Below, piece by piece: positions 46,037 through 55,274 of a stretch of 64,000 nucleotides of DNA. Under the pieces are notes generated by a model. The model was given only the letters and a program-made list of their open reading frames with translations, ran no database searches and was not told the origin of the DNA. Numbering within the stretch: position 1 is the first letter of the stretch; every line of letters starts with the position of its first letter. The DNA is from Desulfonatronum lacustre DSM 10312 (GTDB lineage Bacteria > Desulfobacterota > Desulfovibrionia > Desulfovibrionales > Desulfonatronaceae), in contig NZ_KI912608.1 in assembly GCF_000519265.1 (NCBI RefSeq), positions 2,141,313 through 2,205,312 on the forward strand. The letters run 5' to 3'. A program made the translations under genes and the position numbers.

Positions 46037-47029
46037 ATGAAAAGATTTTTTTTCGGACTGCTGATCATCGCCCTGTTGCTGGGCGGCGGACTCGGAATCG
46101 GCGGCGACGCCCAGGCGGCCCAGAAGATGAACATCCGTCTGGCCCACGTGGTCAACGAGCAGGACGGGTTTCACATCGCGGCCCTGAAGTTCAAGGAAAT
46201 CGTGGAGGAGCGCACCGGCGGCAACGTCACCGTGGCCCTGTTCCCCAACGCCCAGCTCGGAGACGAGCGGACCCTTCTGGAAGGAATGCAGATGGGAACC
46301 GTGGACATGGGCATCATCACCAACGGTCCGGTGGCCAACTTCGTCGAGGAAATCGCGGTCTTTGAGCTGCCTTTTCTGTTTCCCTCCCCGGAAGCGGCTT
46401 ACGGTGTGCTGGACGGGCCCATCGGCCGGGAACTGTTGGACAAGCTGGAACGGGTCAACCTGAAGGGTTTGGCCTATGCCGAGCGCGGTTTCCGCAACCT
46501 GACTAATTCCGTCCGCCCGGTAACCACCCCCGATGATATGGCGGGCTTGAAGATCCGGGTCATGGAGAACCCGGTCTACATCGACACCTTCACCACCCTG
46601 GGGGCCAACGCCGTGCCCATGGCCTGGACCGAAGCCCTGACCGCCATGCGTCAGCGGACCATCGACGGCCAGGAAAACCCGGTCAACGTGATCCATTCCT
46701 TCAAGCTCAACGAGCAACAGACCCACCTGTCCATGACCCGCCACACCTATGCCCCGGCAATTTTCGTCATGGGCCTGGCCAAATGGCGCGGCCTGAGTCC
46801 TGAGGTCCAGGAAATCTTCCTGGAGGCCGCCCAGACCGCCGCGGAACATGAGCGCCGGGTGAACGCGGAAATGGAAGCCGGTCAGCTCCAGGAACTGGCC
46901 GACGCGGGCATGCAGATCGTCATGGAGCCGGACACCGCCGCCTTCCAGGCCAAGGTTGAACCGGTTTACACCAAGTACGGCGAGCGGTTCGGCGCATACC
47001 TGCAGCGCATACTGGATGCCATCCAATAA
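46037..47029 (+). CDS. dctP: TRAP transporter substrate-binding protein (DctP family)
   Basis: The periplasmic receptor of a tripartite ATP-independent transporter. From the ATG at 46037 (GGAGGAAAGAA just before it) the protein is 330 aa with a signal peptide FFFGLLIIALLLGGGLGIGGDAQA (in part). Mature features: IRLAHVVNEQDGFHIAALKF, MQMGTVDMGIITNGPV, ELPFLFPS, GFRNLTNSVRPVTTPDDMAGLKIRVMENP (in part) and MRQRTIDGQENPVNVI; the Arg in KIRVM normally binds the carboxylate of the substrate. The ligand is therefore probably an organic acid. A glycerate kinase lies downstream, suggesting glycerate or a related hydroxy acid. Confidence 0.94.
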   Translation: MKRFFFGLLIIALLLGGGLGIGGDAQAAQKMNIRLAHVVNEQDGFHIAALKFKEIVEERTGGNVTVALFPNAQLGDERTLLEGMQMGTVDMGIITNGPVANFVEEIAVFELPFLFPSPEAAYGVLDGPIGRELLDKLERVNLKGLAYAERGFRNLTNSVRPVTTPDDMAGLKIRVMENPVYIDTFTTLGANAVPMAWTEALTAMRQRTIDGQENPVNVIHSFKLNEQQTHLSMTRHTYAPAIFVMGLAKWRGLSPEVQEIFLEAAQTAAEHERRVNAEMEAGQLQELADAGMQIVMEPDTAAFQAKVEPVYTKYGERFGAYLQRILDAIQ

Positions 47030-47675
47030 CCATTCCGGACGGATACCTCCGTCCCTGATTCCAGAAAAACTGGTCCACGGCGTCGGCAGGGCCTCAAGCC
47101 TGGTCGACGCCGTGGTCGGCGTCCTGGCTTTCAGCGCCATGGCGACCATGCTGGTGGTGATCACCCTGCAGATCGTCTTCCGGGTCTTTTTCCAGGCCCT
47201 GCCCTGGTCCGAGGAGCTTTCCCGGTATTTGCTGGTCTGGACCACCTTTCTCGGGGCCACCATGGCCTACCGCCGCGGCGTGCATATCGCCGTGACCTTC
47301 CTGGTGAATTCCCTGCCCGCGCTTCTGGGCAGGATGGTGCGTATCGTCGGCATTCTGGCCTCCCTGATCTTTTTCGGGACGGCCCTGTTCTACGCGGTGC
47401 GCTACATGCAGCTGCAATCCTTTCAGGTCACGGCCTCCCTGCGCCTGCCCATGCCCTATGTCTACGCCGTGATGCCCGCGGCCTTCGGGGTGATGATCCT
47501 CCACGGCCTGCACGCCCTGCTTCTGGAAATGTTCCCGGAACATCGCCCGCCCACCGTGACGCCGGTCGTGGACGTGACCATCCGTCATGAACCAAACCCG
47601 GTGATTCCTCCGGCCGAGCCTTCCGCCCCGGCCACCAAACGGACTTCCGGCTCCTGCCGCGGGTGCGGCGACTGA
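47019..47675 (+). CDS. dctQ: TRAP transporter small permease (DctQ family)
   Basis: The four-helix membrane subunit that links to the large permease. From the ATG at 47019, which overlaps the dctP end by 11 nt, it is 218 aa. Membrane segments: VVGVLAFSAMATMLVVITLQIVF, YLLVWTTFLGATMAY, MVRIVGILASLIFFGTALFYA and PYVYAVMPAAFGVMILHGL. PWSEELSRYLLVW with ARRGVH-like YRRGVHIAV is the family signature. The 45-residue proline-rich C-terminal tail (RPPTVTPVVDV) is extra. The start is uncertain. Confidence 0.92.
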   Translation, partial: PSNNHSGRIPPSLIPEKLVHGVGRASSLVDAVVGVLAFSAMATMLVVITLQIVFRVFFQALPWSEELSRYLLVWTTFLGATMAYRRGVHIAVTFLVNSLPALLGRMVRIVGILASLIFFGTALFYAVRYMQLQSFQVTASLRLPMPYVYAVMPAAFGVMILHGLHALLLEMFPEHRPPTVTPVVDVTIRHEPNPVIPPAEPSAPATKRTSGSCRGCGD

Positions 47676-47677
47676 CC

Positions 47678-48937
47678 ATGGGCCTGCTGCTCTTCGGCTC
47701 GTTCCTGGCCCTGCTGTTCCTCGGCGTGCCCGTGGCCATCGCCATTGCCCTGGCCTCAATGTTCGTCCTGATCCAGGACGGCATCCCCCTGATGCTCATC
47801 GTCCAGCGCATGTTCGCCGGGACGGACAGCTTCCCGCTGGTGGCCGTGCCCTTCTTCATCCTGGCCGGAGACATCATGGCCAAGGGCCAGGTCTCGGCCC
47901 GGCTGGTGGATTTCGCCGACGCCCTGCTGGGATTCGTCCGGGGCGGGCTGTCCATCGTCGCGGTGCTGGCCGGGATGTTCTTCGCGGCCATTTCCGGTTC
48001 CGGGGCCGCCACCACCGCGGCCATCGGTTCCACCCTGGTCCCGGAACTCAAGCGCAAGGGCTACGACACGGCCTGCTCCGCCTCGCTCATCGCCGCCGCG
48101 GGAACCATCGGCGTGGTCATTCCGCCCTCCGTGCCCATGATCCTCTACGCGGTCATGGCCCAGGAGTCCGTGAGCCGGCTGTTCCTGAACGGCTTCCTGC
48201 CCGGGGTGCTCATGGGTGGGGTGCTCATCGCCATCGCCGTGCGCCAGGCCTGTGCCCGTTCCTATCCGCACGGAGCGCCCTTTTCCGCGCGCAACATCCT
48301 GCGGACCTTTTTTCGCGCCGTCTGGGGGCTGATCACCCCGGTGATCATTCTCGGCGGGATATTTTCCGGGCTGTTCACCCCGTCCGAGGCCGCGGTGGTG
48401 GCCGTGAACTACGCCCTGTTCGCCTCCCTGGTGATCTATCGGGATCTGTCCCTGAAGGACGTCTACCGGATCATGTGCCGGTCGATCATGACCACCGGGG
48501 TGATCATGTTCCTCATCGCCACCTCCGCGATCATGAGCTGGGTCCTGGCCAACTACGGCATCCCGGCCCTGATCGCCGAAACCGTGCTGGGCCTGTCCAC
48601 GAATCTCTACGTGATCCTGTTCCTGATCACCCTGGTCATCCTGCTGACCGGAATTTTCGTGGAAACCGCCTCAGCCCTGATCATCCTCACCCCGGTCTTT
48701 CTGCCCCTGATCCGCCAGTTGGAGGTCAGCCTGATCCACTTCGGCCTGATCATGGTCATGGGCCTGGCCATCGGGATGATCACCCCGCCCGTGGCCATCA
48801 ATCTCTACGTGGCCTCGTCCATCACCGGCCTGTCCATGGAACGGATCACCCGCTCCATCATCCCCTACATGCTCGGCCTGCTCGCTGTGCTCTGGCTGGT
48901 GGTCTACCTGCCGCTGTTCCTGCCCGTGCTGTTCTGA
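47678..48937 (+). CDS. dctM: TRAP transporter large permease (DctM family)
   Basis: The 12-helix ion-coupled permease that moves the substrate. It is 419 aa from the ATG at 47678, 2 nt after dctQ; an in-frame GTG at 47663 would give 424 aa. Motifs: LFLGVPVAIAIALASM, FPLVAVPFFILAGDIMAKG, GMFFAAISGSGAATTAAIGSTLVPEL (in part), IPPSVPMILYAVMAQESV and MITPPVAINLYVASSIT. Normal length for the family. Sodium- or proton-driven uptake is known for the family. Confidence 0.95.
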   Translation: MGLLLFGSFLALLFLGVPVAIAIALASMFVLIQDGIPLMLIVQRMFAGTDSFPLVAVPFFILAGDIMAKGQVSARLVDFADALLGFVRGGLSIVAVLAGMFFAAISGSGAATTAAIGSTLVPELKRKGYDTACSASLIAAAGTIGVVIPPSVPMILYAVMAQESVSRLFLNGFLPGVLMGGVLIAIAVRQACARSYPHGAPFSARNILRTFFRAVWGLITPVIILGGIFSGLFTPSEAAVVAVNYALFASLVIYRDLSLKDVYRIMCRSIMTTGVIMFLIATSAIMSWVLANYGIPALIAETVLGLSTNLYVILFLITLVILLTGIFVETASALIILTPVFLPLIRQLEVSLIHFGLIMVMGLAIGMITPPVAINLYVASSITGLSMERITRSIIPYMLGLLAVLWLVVYLPLFLPVLF

Positions 48938-49030
48938 GGAAGGCTTTCCACAGGCAGGAAAGACATCCCCGAACGTCAACCGTTCACGGGTCAATCAAAT
49001 CCCCCGTGACGTTTCCCTCCAGGAGTCTCC

Positions 49031-50164
49031 ATGAAAATCGTCGTCGCTCCCAACGCCTTCAAAGGCTGTTTGTCCGGAACCGAGGCCGCGGAAGCGATCA
49101 TCGCGGGCATCAAGCGGGTGCCCAAACCGTATCGCATCGCGAAAATGCCCATTGCCGACGGAGGGGACGGCCTTTTGGACGTCCTTTCCCAGCGACTCCC
49201 CGGAGCCATGGAAACCATGGACGTCCACGACCCGTTGTTTCGAAGCGCCCGGTCCGACTTCTTTTGGTCCCCCGGCGGACGGACCGCCCTGATCGAAATG
49301 GCCAAGGCCTCGGGCCTGGCCATGGTGGCCGAGAAGGAACGCGATCCGGACAAGACCACGTCCTACGGAACCGGGGAATTGATCCGCCGAGCTTTGGACC
49401 TGGGGGCCGAGACCATCTACCTGGGCATCGGCGGCAGCGCCACCGTGGACGGAGGCATGGGCATCGCCGCCGCGCTGGGAGTGCGGTTTCTCGATCAGGA
49501 TCAAAAGGAACTGCCCCCGGTCGGCGCGTCCCTGGCCCGGATTCGGACCATTGACCGTTCCCGGACCGACCCGCGTCTGGAGCAGGTCCGGATTGAAATC
49601 ATCTGCGATGTGGACAACCCCCTGCTCGGCCCCAACGGGGCCGCCCTGGTCTACGGCCCGCAAAAAGGCGCCACCCCCGAACAGGCTCTGGCCCTGGACG
49701 CCGGAATGGCCAACCTGGCCGACATCGTCGAGCGGGACGCGGGCAAGGACGTCAGGGCCGTTTCGGGCGCCGGAGCAGCGGGCGGAGTCGGCGGAGCCAT
49801 GTACGGACTGTTCGACGCGAAAATCCGTCCCGGCATCGACGTGGTCCTGGACCTTCTGGACATGGAATCCCATGTCCAAGAGGCCAAGTTGGTCATCACC
49901 GGGGAAGGGCAAATCGATTACCAGACGGCCTACGGCAAGGCCCCCGCCGGCATCGCCAAACTGGCGAAAAAACACGGCGTCCCCTGTGTCGCCCTGGCCG
50001 GAAGCATCGGCAAGGTCACGGACGAACTCTACGACGCGGGCATTACCGCGATCATTTCCATCTGCTGCGGACCGGTCTCCCTTCACGACGCCATGTGCAA
50101 CGGCAAGACCCTCCTGGCGGACTCGGCGGAACAAGTCATGCGCATTTACGCCGACTTCATCTGA
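49031..50164 (+). CDS. Glycerate kinase
   Basis: A 377-aa kinase of the GarK/GlxK type that phosphorylates glycerate, usually to 2-phosphoglycerate. Motifs: KIVVAPNAFKGCLSGTEAAEAI at the N-terminus, PIADGGDGLLDVL (catalytic Asp region), TSYGTGELIRRALDLGAETIYLGIGGSATVDGGMG (in part), GAGAAGGVGGAMY and LVITGEGQIDYQTAYGKAP. The ATG follows CAGGAG. It lies 93 nt after dctM, so import and first phosphorylation of glycerate are probably coupled. Confidence 0.93.
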   Translation: MKIVVAPNAFKGCLSGTEAAEAIIAGIKRVPKPYRIAKMPIADGGDGLLDVLSQRLPGAMETMDVHDPLFRSARSDFFWSPGGRTALIEMAKASGLAMVAEKERDPDKTTSYGTGELIRRALDLGAETIYLGIGGSATVDGGMGIAAALGVRFLDQDQKELPPVGASLARIRTIDRSRTDPRLEQVRIEIICDVDNPLLGPNGAALVYGPQKGATPEQALALDAGMANLADIVERDAGKDVRAVSGAGAAGGVGGAMYGLFDAKIRPGIDVVLDLLDMESHVQEAKLVITGEGQIDYQTAYGKAPAGIAKLAKKHGVPCVALAGSIGKVTDELYDAGITAIISICCGPVSLHDAMCNGKTLLADSAEQVMRIYADFI

Positions 50165-50311
50165 TAGAGTTGACGGACTTGGCGGCCTTCATCTCAGCCC
50201 ACGAGCCGCCCGAGCGACTTGCCTTTTCTCGTTTCTTTAGCGAATAAGGCGGAAGAGCGGAAGGAAAACCACACTCCCGCGTCACGGACAAAACTCGCAA
50301 GGAGCAATCAC

Positions 50312-52138
50312 ATGAGCTTGATGCATCTCAACCGATCCCGGGGTCATTTTGAAATCGACCACCGCGACGAACCCGAATTGTTTCGGGACATCTACCCTTA
50401 CAAAAATATCTGCCGGACCAGCTTCGACGATTCTTTTTCCATGCCCCGCCCGGCGGACCCGATGTATATTACCGACACCACCTTCCGCGACGGGCAGCAG
50501 GCCAGGCCACCCTACACCCTGGAGCAGATCAGCCATATTTTTGATTTGCTGCACAAGCTGGGCGGGCACAGCGGGCTGATCCGCCAAAGCGAGTTCTTTT
50601 TGTACTCGGAAAAAGACCGCAAGGCCGTGGAACAATGCCTGGCCAAGGGCTATCGATATCCCGAGATCACCGGCTGGATCCGGGCCAACGAGGACGACCT
50701 GAAGTTGGTCAAGGACATGGGGCTCAAGGAAACCGGCATGCTGACCTCGGTTTCGGACTACCACATTTTTCTGAAGCTGGGCAAAGACCGAAAAAAGACG
50801 GCCGAGGACTACCTCCGTGTCGTGGAAAAGGCCTTGGAATGGGGGATCATTCCCCGTTGCCACTTTGAAGATATCACCCGGGCGGACATCTACGGCTTCT
50901 GCATCCCCCTGGCCCAGAAACTGATGGCCCTGTCCAAGGACAGCGGCCTGCCGGTAAAGATCCGGCTCTGCGACACCATGGGGTATGCCGTGCCTTACCC
51001 GGGCGCATCCCTGCCCCGCTGCACGGCCAAAATCGTCCGGGCCTTCACCGACGATGCAGAGGTTCCGGGCCACTGGCTGGAGTGGCACGGGCACAACGAT
51101 TTCCACAAGGCCCTGGTGAACACGGTCACGGCCTGGCTCTACGGCTGCTCCGGGGCCAACGCCACCCTGCTCGGCTTCGGGGAGCGCACCGGCAACGCCC
51201 CGGTGGAGGCCCTGGCCATTGAGTACATTTCCCTGACCGGCGAGGACGACGCCGCGGCCACCCAGACCATCGCCGAGATCGCGGACTATTTTGAGAACGT
51301 CCTGGGCTACGCCATCCCGGACAACTACCCCTTCGTGGGCAAGGACTTCAACGCCACCAAGGCCGGGGTGCACGTGGACGGTCTGCTCAAGAACGAGGAA
51401 ATCTACAACATTTTCGACACCCGCCAGATCCTGGGCAAGCCGGTCTCCATCATCATCACGGACAAGTCCGGCCGAGCCGGAGTAGCCTACTGGATCAACA
51501 ACCGCTTCGGGCTGAGCGGCGCCCAGCAGGTGGACAAGCGTCATCCGGCCGTGGGCAAGATCCACAACCGGATCGTCAAGGCCTACGAGGACGGCCGGAC
51601 CACCTCCTTTTCCAACCAGGAGATGTGGAACCTGGTCAAGCGCCACCTGCCGCAACTGTTCTCCTCCGAATTCGACCAGCTCAAGAAGACGGCCCATACC
51701 CTGTCCTCCAGGATCATGCGCAAGCTGTCGGAGAACAAGGAAATCCAGTCTCTGGACTCCAAACGCGTCCGGGCCGCCATCGACACCGTGCTGGAGAAAT
51801 ATCCTTTTATTCAGTACCTCTACATAGTGGACACCAAAGGCCGCCTGATCACCGGCAGCATCGCCCACATGGAGGACAAAGCCAAATACAAGGCCTACGA
51901 CCCGGGCAAGGACCTCTCGGACCGGGAATGGTTCATCGCCCCGGTGCAGACCGGGAAGCTCAACATCACAGACTTTTATCGGTCATTCATTACCGGCAAA
52001 CTCTGCCTGACCGTCTCCATGCCGGTATTTGACGCCAACGACGACATCCAAGCCATCCTGGGCGCGGACATCCGCTTCGAGGAACTGCTCAAACGCCGAA
52101 CTGAATTGGAAGAGGAAGAAGGGGATGCACCAGTCTGA
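50312..52138 (+). CDS. LeuA/NifV-like DRE-TIM metallolyase fused to a Cache-like sensor domain
   Basis: A 608-aa protein from the ATG at 50312 (AAGGAG 8 nt before). Residues about 50-340 are a DRE-TIM barrel: DTTFRDGQQARPPYTLEQI (metal-binding Asp and the RDGxQ motif), LCDTMGYAVPYPG, WHGHNDFHKALVNT (HxH metal ligands) and GFGERTGNAPVEAL, as in isopropylmalate and homocitrate synthases; NATKAGVHVDG is LeuA-like. Residues about 490-595 look like a Cache/PDC sensor (YLYIVDTKGRLITGS, SDREWFIAPVQTGKLNITDFY, CLTVSMPVFD, GADIRFEELL). There is no signal peptide or membrane helix, so the sensor domain would be cytoplasmic. Substrate and product are unknown; the neighbours suggest a hydroxy- or keto-acid. 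Confidence 0.85.
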   Translation: MSLMHLNRSRGHFEIDHRDEPELFRDIYPYKNICRTSFDDSFSMPRPADPMYITDTTFRDGQQARPPYTLEQISHIFDLLHKLGGHSGLIRQSEFFLYSEKDRKAVEQCLAKGYRYPEITGWIRANEDDLKLVKDMGLKETGMLTSVSDYHIFLKLGKDRKKTAEDYLRVVEKALEWGIIPRCHFEDITRADIYGFCIPLAQKLMALSKDSGLPVKIRLCDTMGYAVPYPGASLPRCTAKIVRAFTDDAEVPGHWLEWHGHNDFHKALVNTVTAWLYGCSGANATLLGFGERTGNAPVEALAIEYISLTGEDDAAATQTIAEIADYFENVLGYAIPDNYPFVGKDFNATKAGVHVDGLLKNEEIYNIFDTRQILGKPVSIIITDKSGRAGVAYWINNRFGLSGAQQVDKRHPAVGKIHNRIVKAYEDGRTTSFSNQEMWNLVKRHLPQLFSSEFDQLKKTAHTLSSRIMRKLSENKEIQSLDSKRVRAAIDTVLEKYPFIQYLYIVDTKGRLITGSIAHMEDKAKYKAYDPGKDLSDREWFIAPVQTGKLNITDFYRSFITGKLCLTVSMPVFDANDDIQAILGADIRFEELLKRRTELEEEEGDAPV

Positions 52139-53021
52139 TTTTCTCCCTGCTTGTCCGTCGGTCGCCCCGGAAGGGTCGACCGACGTTGCCGTGGGCGTTG
52201 CCTTGGGACGGGTTCGTGCCCCATGGCTGGGAACAGCCCGAGACGTGCCCCGGACGATGCATTGGATGATGTTGGGGATGGTGCTCGGGATTCTGCTGGG
52301 GATGGTGCTACTGGTCGGGTGTGCATCCACGTCATCTCCACCCCATGGTGAGCCGCGCCCTGCGGTCAGTCGTCCAACCTCGCCCCAGGTCCCAACTCCA
52401 CCCCAGACCCCAGCTCCGCCCACGGCCAGACCCTACACCGTGCTCGGCCAGACCTATCACCCCCTGACCTCGGCGGACGGGTTCTCGGAAGAGGGCGTCG
52501 CCTCCTGGTACGGGCCGCAGTTTCACGCCAAGCGCACTGCCAGCGGCGAGGTCTACAATATGTACGACCTCACGGCGGCGCACCGAATTTTGCCCATGCA
52601 GACCAAGATTCGGGTCACCAATCTGGAAAACGGGAAGACCATTGTCTTACGGGTCAACGATCGCGGACCTTTTGTCGGGAACCGAATCGTAGACCTCTCT
52701 TACAAGGCGGCACAGGAATTGGACGTGATCCGTCCGGGAACGGCCAAGGTACGGGTGGAGGCTTTGGGCAGGTGGCCGGGCGGAATTCCCGGCAGGTTCT
52801 TCGTGCAGGTCGGGTCGTTCAGCCAGCGGGAAAACGCCGCCCGCCTGATGCAGGAAATGCGCGGCAGGGGATACTCGGGCAGCAGAGTGGTCCAGGCCGA
52901 GATTGAGGGCCAGACCTTCTGGCGGGTTCAGGTGGGCGAATTCGGCAACCTGGATAAGGCCGAAGCCGCCAGGAGCCAAATCGCCCGCCAAACACCGGGA
53001 GCGTTCGTTATTGCGGATTGA
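52125..53021 (+). CDS. rlpA: RlpA-like lipoprotein with SPOR domain
   Basis: A septal-ring lipoprotein with a double-psi beta barrel that acts as a lytic transglycosylase on naked glycan in some species. Hydrophobic LGMVLGILLGMVLLVGCAS ends in a lipobox (LVGC). The RlpA barrel has GVASWYGPQFHAKRTASGEVYNMYDLTAAH (in part; catalytic-type Asp and His in this block) and RVNDRGPFVGNRIVDLS. A SPOR domain follows (FFVQVGSFSQRENAARLMQEM). Several starts are possible; the ATG at 52125 overlaps the preceding gene and gives 298 aa, but one near 52245-52257 would place the signal peptide at the very N-terminus. Confidence 0.88.
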   Translation: MHQSDFLPACPSVAPEGSTDVAVGVALGRVRAPWLGTARDVPRTMHWMMLGMVLGILLGMVLLVGCASTSSPPHGEPRPAVSRPTSPQVPTPPQTPAPPTARPYTVLGQTYHPLTSADGFSEEGVASWYGPQFHAKRTASGEVYNMYDLTAAHRILPMQTKIRVTNLENGKTIVLRVNDRGPFVGNRIVDLSYKAAQELDVIRPGTAKVRVEALGRWPGGIPGRFFVQVGSFSQRENAARLMQEMRGRGYSGSRVVQAEIEGQTFWRVQVGEFGNLDKAEAARSQIARQTPGAFVIAD

Positions 53022-53298
53022 TTTCGGCGCGGAACTTCTTGGAAAGCCGAAAAACAACCACCTTGCGCGGGTCCAGGGTAATGGTCTCGCTGGTTTGCGG
53101 GTTGCGTCCCTTGCGGGCCTTTTTCGGGTAGGCCTCGAACTTGCCGAAGCCGCTGATCAGCAACGCATGATCCCGCTTCACGGCGGTCTTCATGATCGAC
53201 AGCAGGGACTCCACCACTTTTTTCACTTCGCCCCGGCTTCGATCCACCTTGTCGTAAATGGTGTCCACGATTTCCGCTTTGGTCAGTGTTCTGCTCAT
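53008..53298 (-). CDS. HU/IHF-type DNA-binding protein (IhfA-like)
   Basis: A 96-aa histone-like protein that bends DNA. MSRTLTKAEIVDTIYDKVDRS at the start, LISGFGKFEAYPKKARKGRNPQTSETITLDPRKVVVFR (in part GFGKFE and RKGRNPQT) with the beta-arm proline that intercalates DNA; the sequence is nearer to IHF-alpha than to HU. It converges on rlpA, and the two coding regions overlap by 14 nt on opposite strands. Confidence 0.93.
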   Translation of the reverse strand: MSRTLTKAEIVDTIYDKVDRSRGEVKKVVESLLSIMKTAVKRDHALLISGFGKFEAYPKKARKGRNPQTSETITLDPRKVVVFRLSKKFRAEINPQ

Positions 53299-53416
53299 GG
53301 TTGCTCTCCGGTGGTTCTCATCTTGGTTGCAGGGTTAATGGAATATTCGGGTTCGCCGTGCCTACTTGGCCGGCGTGGCCGATCAGCGCTGAAGATCACG
53401 CCGCATGGATCAACGT

Positions 53417-53833
53417 TTACCTGGCCAACGCCGCCCGAATGGACGCGGCGGCGGACTGCATCGCTTCCGGACTGGGGTACGCAGCTTGCGGCCAAAGCTG
53501 CAAACCGTCGCCCTCATACCGGGGGATCAAATGGAAGTGGGCATGGTCCACCAGCTGTCCGGCGGCCCGGTAGTTGTTCATCATCACGTTCAGGCCGTCG
53601 GCGTTCATGGCCGCGCGGATCGCTCCGGCAACCGTCTGCATCGCCTCCAGCAACTCATTGCCCAAATCCGAAGGCAGATCCCACAGCGTGGCGTGATGCG
53701 CCTTGGGTATAATCAGGGCATGGCCTGGATGAACCGGGGAAATATCCAGAAAGGCCATGGTGTTCGGCGTGGTGAGGATCGTCGCGGAAGGAATCGCGCC
53801 CCGGACGATCTCGCAAAAGATGCATGTGGACAT
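53417..53833 (-). CDS. HIT family nucleotide hydrolase
   Basis: A 138-aa histidine-triad protein. CIFCEIVRGAIPSATI carries the zinc-binding cysteines, and HAHFHLIPRYEGDG is the HIT active site (His-x-His-x-His). These enzymes hydrolyse purine phosphoramidates or dinucleoside polyphosphates; the exact substrate is not predictable. It has an SD-poor start and stands alone on the minus strand. Confidence 0.94.
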   Translation of the reverse strand: MSTCIFCEIVRGAIPSATILTTPNTMAFLDISPVHPGHALIIPKAHHATLWDLPSDLGNELLEAMQTVAGAIRAAMNADGLNVMMNNYRAAGQLVDHAHFHLIPRYEGDGLQLWPQAAYPSPEAMQSAAASIRAALAR

Positions 53834-54038
53834 GTCGGGCCCTCAGTTTTGGGTTGCGCGGCAAGCGGTTTCAAGAGCGCCTGGCCGGTGTCCGGGAGGT
53901 TCCCACAGGACTGCCCGAGGCAGGTCTTTCCGCCTCGCGAAAAAAAATCACGGCCATCGGGCATGACCGAAGCCGCTCCTGATCTACCTGAGACCGTTTA
54001 CTTTTTCAACTCCTTTCCAATCTATCCCCGACAAAACA

Positions 54039-55106
54039 ATGAACAGGCTGCGCCTTTTCCATCCGGAACCCGTCCGAAGACGTCCTCGGATCATCCCGGT
54101 TTTCCTGCCTTACCACGGCTGTCCGCATCGCTGCCTCTACTGCGCTCAGCACCTGCAGACCGGCATGAGCAACGGCGTGGAAACCGCCACAGGAGAGCCT
54201 GCACTGACAGAAATCCACGCCAAAATGCGCCAAAGCCTGGAACTCCTGACGGCAGGCGGTACAAAAGATCAAGGCGTTGCCTTTTACGGAGGGACGTTCA
54301 CGGCCCTTCCCGTGATCTGGCAGGAGCGATTCCTGAAGACCGTGCAGCCGCATCAAGCAGCCGGGACCATCACCCATGTCCGCTGTTCCACCCGTCCGGA
54401 CAGCATCAATGCGAAGCACCTGCTTTGGCTGCGCGAAATCGGCCTGGACATGGTGGAACTGGGAGTTCAAAGCTTCGAGCCGGACGTCCTGCGCCAATCC
54501 CGACGAGGCTATAGCGCCGAAACCGCCGTGGAGGCCTGCCTCACGGTTCGCAAGTCCGGCTTGGAGATGGGCGTCCAACTGATGCCCGGCCTGCCTGGTT
54601 CGACCATTTCCGGCTGGTTCCGGGACGTCGATCAAACCCGCGCTTTGGCCCCCGACGCCGTCCGCATTTATCCCTGCCTCGTGCTGCGCGGCACCCCGCT
54701 CAGCCAAGCCCACCGCGCGGGCTCCTATCGCCCCTGGTCCTTGTCCCGGACGGTCTGGGCCGTGAGCCGGGCCCTGAATTCCTTCTGGAGACAGGGCATC
54801 TCGGTGATCCGAATCGGGCTCGCCCCGGAGGGGGCGCTGACCCCGGCCATTCAGGGCGGCCCCTGGCATCCGGCAATGGGGCACATGGCCAAATCCCACG
54901 CCCTGCGGTCATGGCTCATCCAAGCCCTGACCGCACTGCCCGGAGCCCCACGGCAAATATACATTCCAAGACGTTTCGCCGCCGAATTCTGGGGGCACGG
55001 ACGGGAACACGCCCGCACATGGCAACGCCTGGGCTTGCCCCCGTCCAATGTCCGGACGTGGAATCGTCCATATTTTCTGGTTGCATCCCTCGCGGACCGC
55101 CCTTAG
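54039..55106 (+). CDS. Radical SAM protein of the Elp3-like class
   Basis: A 355-aa radical SAM protein. IIPVFLPYHGCPHRCLYCAQH holds the CxxxCxxC iron-sulfur motif (C-P-H-R-C-L-Y-C), GVAFYGGTFTALP is the SAM-binding GGT motif, and HVRCSTRPDSINAKHLLWL, MVELGVQSFEPDVL and GVQLMPGLPGST are typical of the Elp3/HemN-like class with a shortened C-terminus. No acetyltransferase domain is present, so it is not a full Elp3. Function is unknown; such proteins often sit next to ribosome or RNA genes. The ATG has no clear SD. Confidence 0.88.
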   Translation: MNRLRLFHPEPVRRRPRIIPVFLPYHGCPHRCLYCAQHLQTGMSNGVETATGEPALTEIHAKMRQSLELLTAGGTKDQGVAFYGGTFTALPVIWQERFLKTVQPHQAAGTITHVRCSTRPDSINAKHLLWLREIGLDMVELGVQSFEPDVLRQSRRGYSAETAVEACLTVRKSGLEMGVQLMPGLPGSTISGWFRDVDQTRALAPDAVRIYPCLVLRGTPLSQAHRAGSYRPWSLSRTVWAVSRALNSFWRQGISVIRIGLAPEGALTPAIQGGPWHPAMGHMAKSHALRSWLIQALTALPGAPRQIYIPRRFAAEFWGHGREHARTWQRLGLPPSNVRTWNRPYFLVASLADRP

Positions 55107-55274
55107 AAGTAATTCCGGCTTTTCCTGCTTGCCGACCAATGCCTTGACTCCACGGACGCCTCTTTGTAAGGAGTCGAATTCGACAGTTGACGACGTGCGT
55201 CGCAATTTCGGATGGAAGCATGAGACTGCTCGGCATCCGACGTACCGGCTCGGCCTAGCCTCCGAAATATTCGA

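Noticed and set aside
46956-47018. Upstream start for dctQ
   Set aside because: It would overlap dctP by about 70 nt and adds residues without family similarity; the ATG at 47019 is a closer fit.
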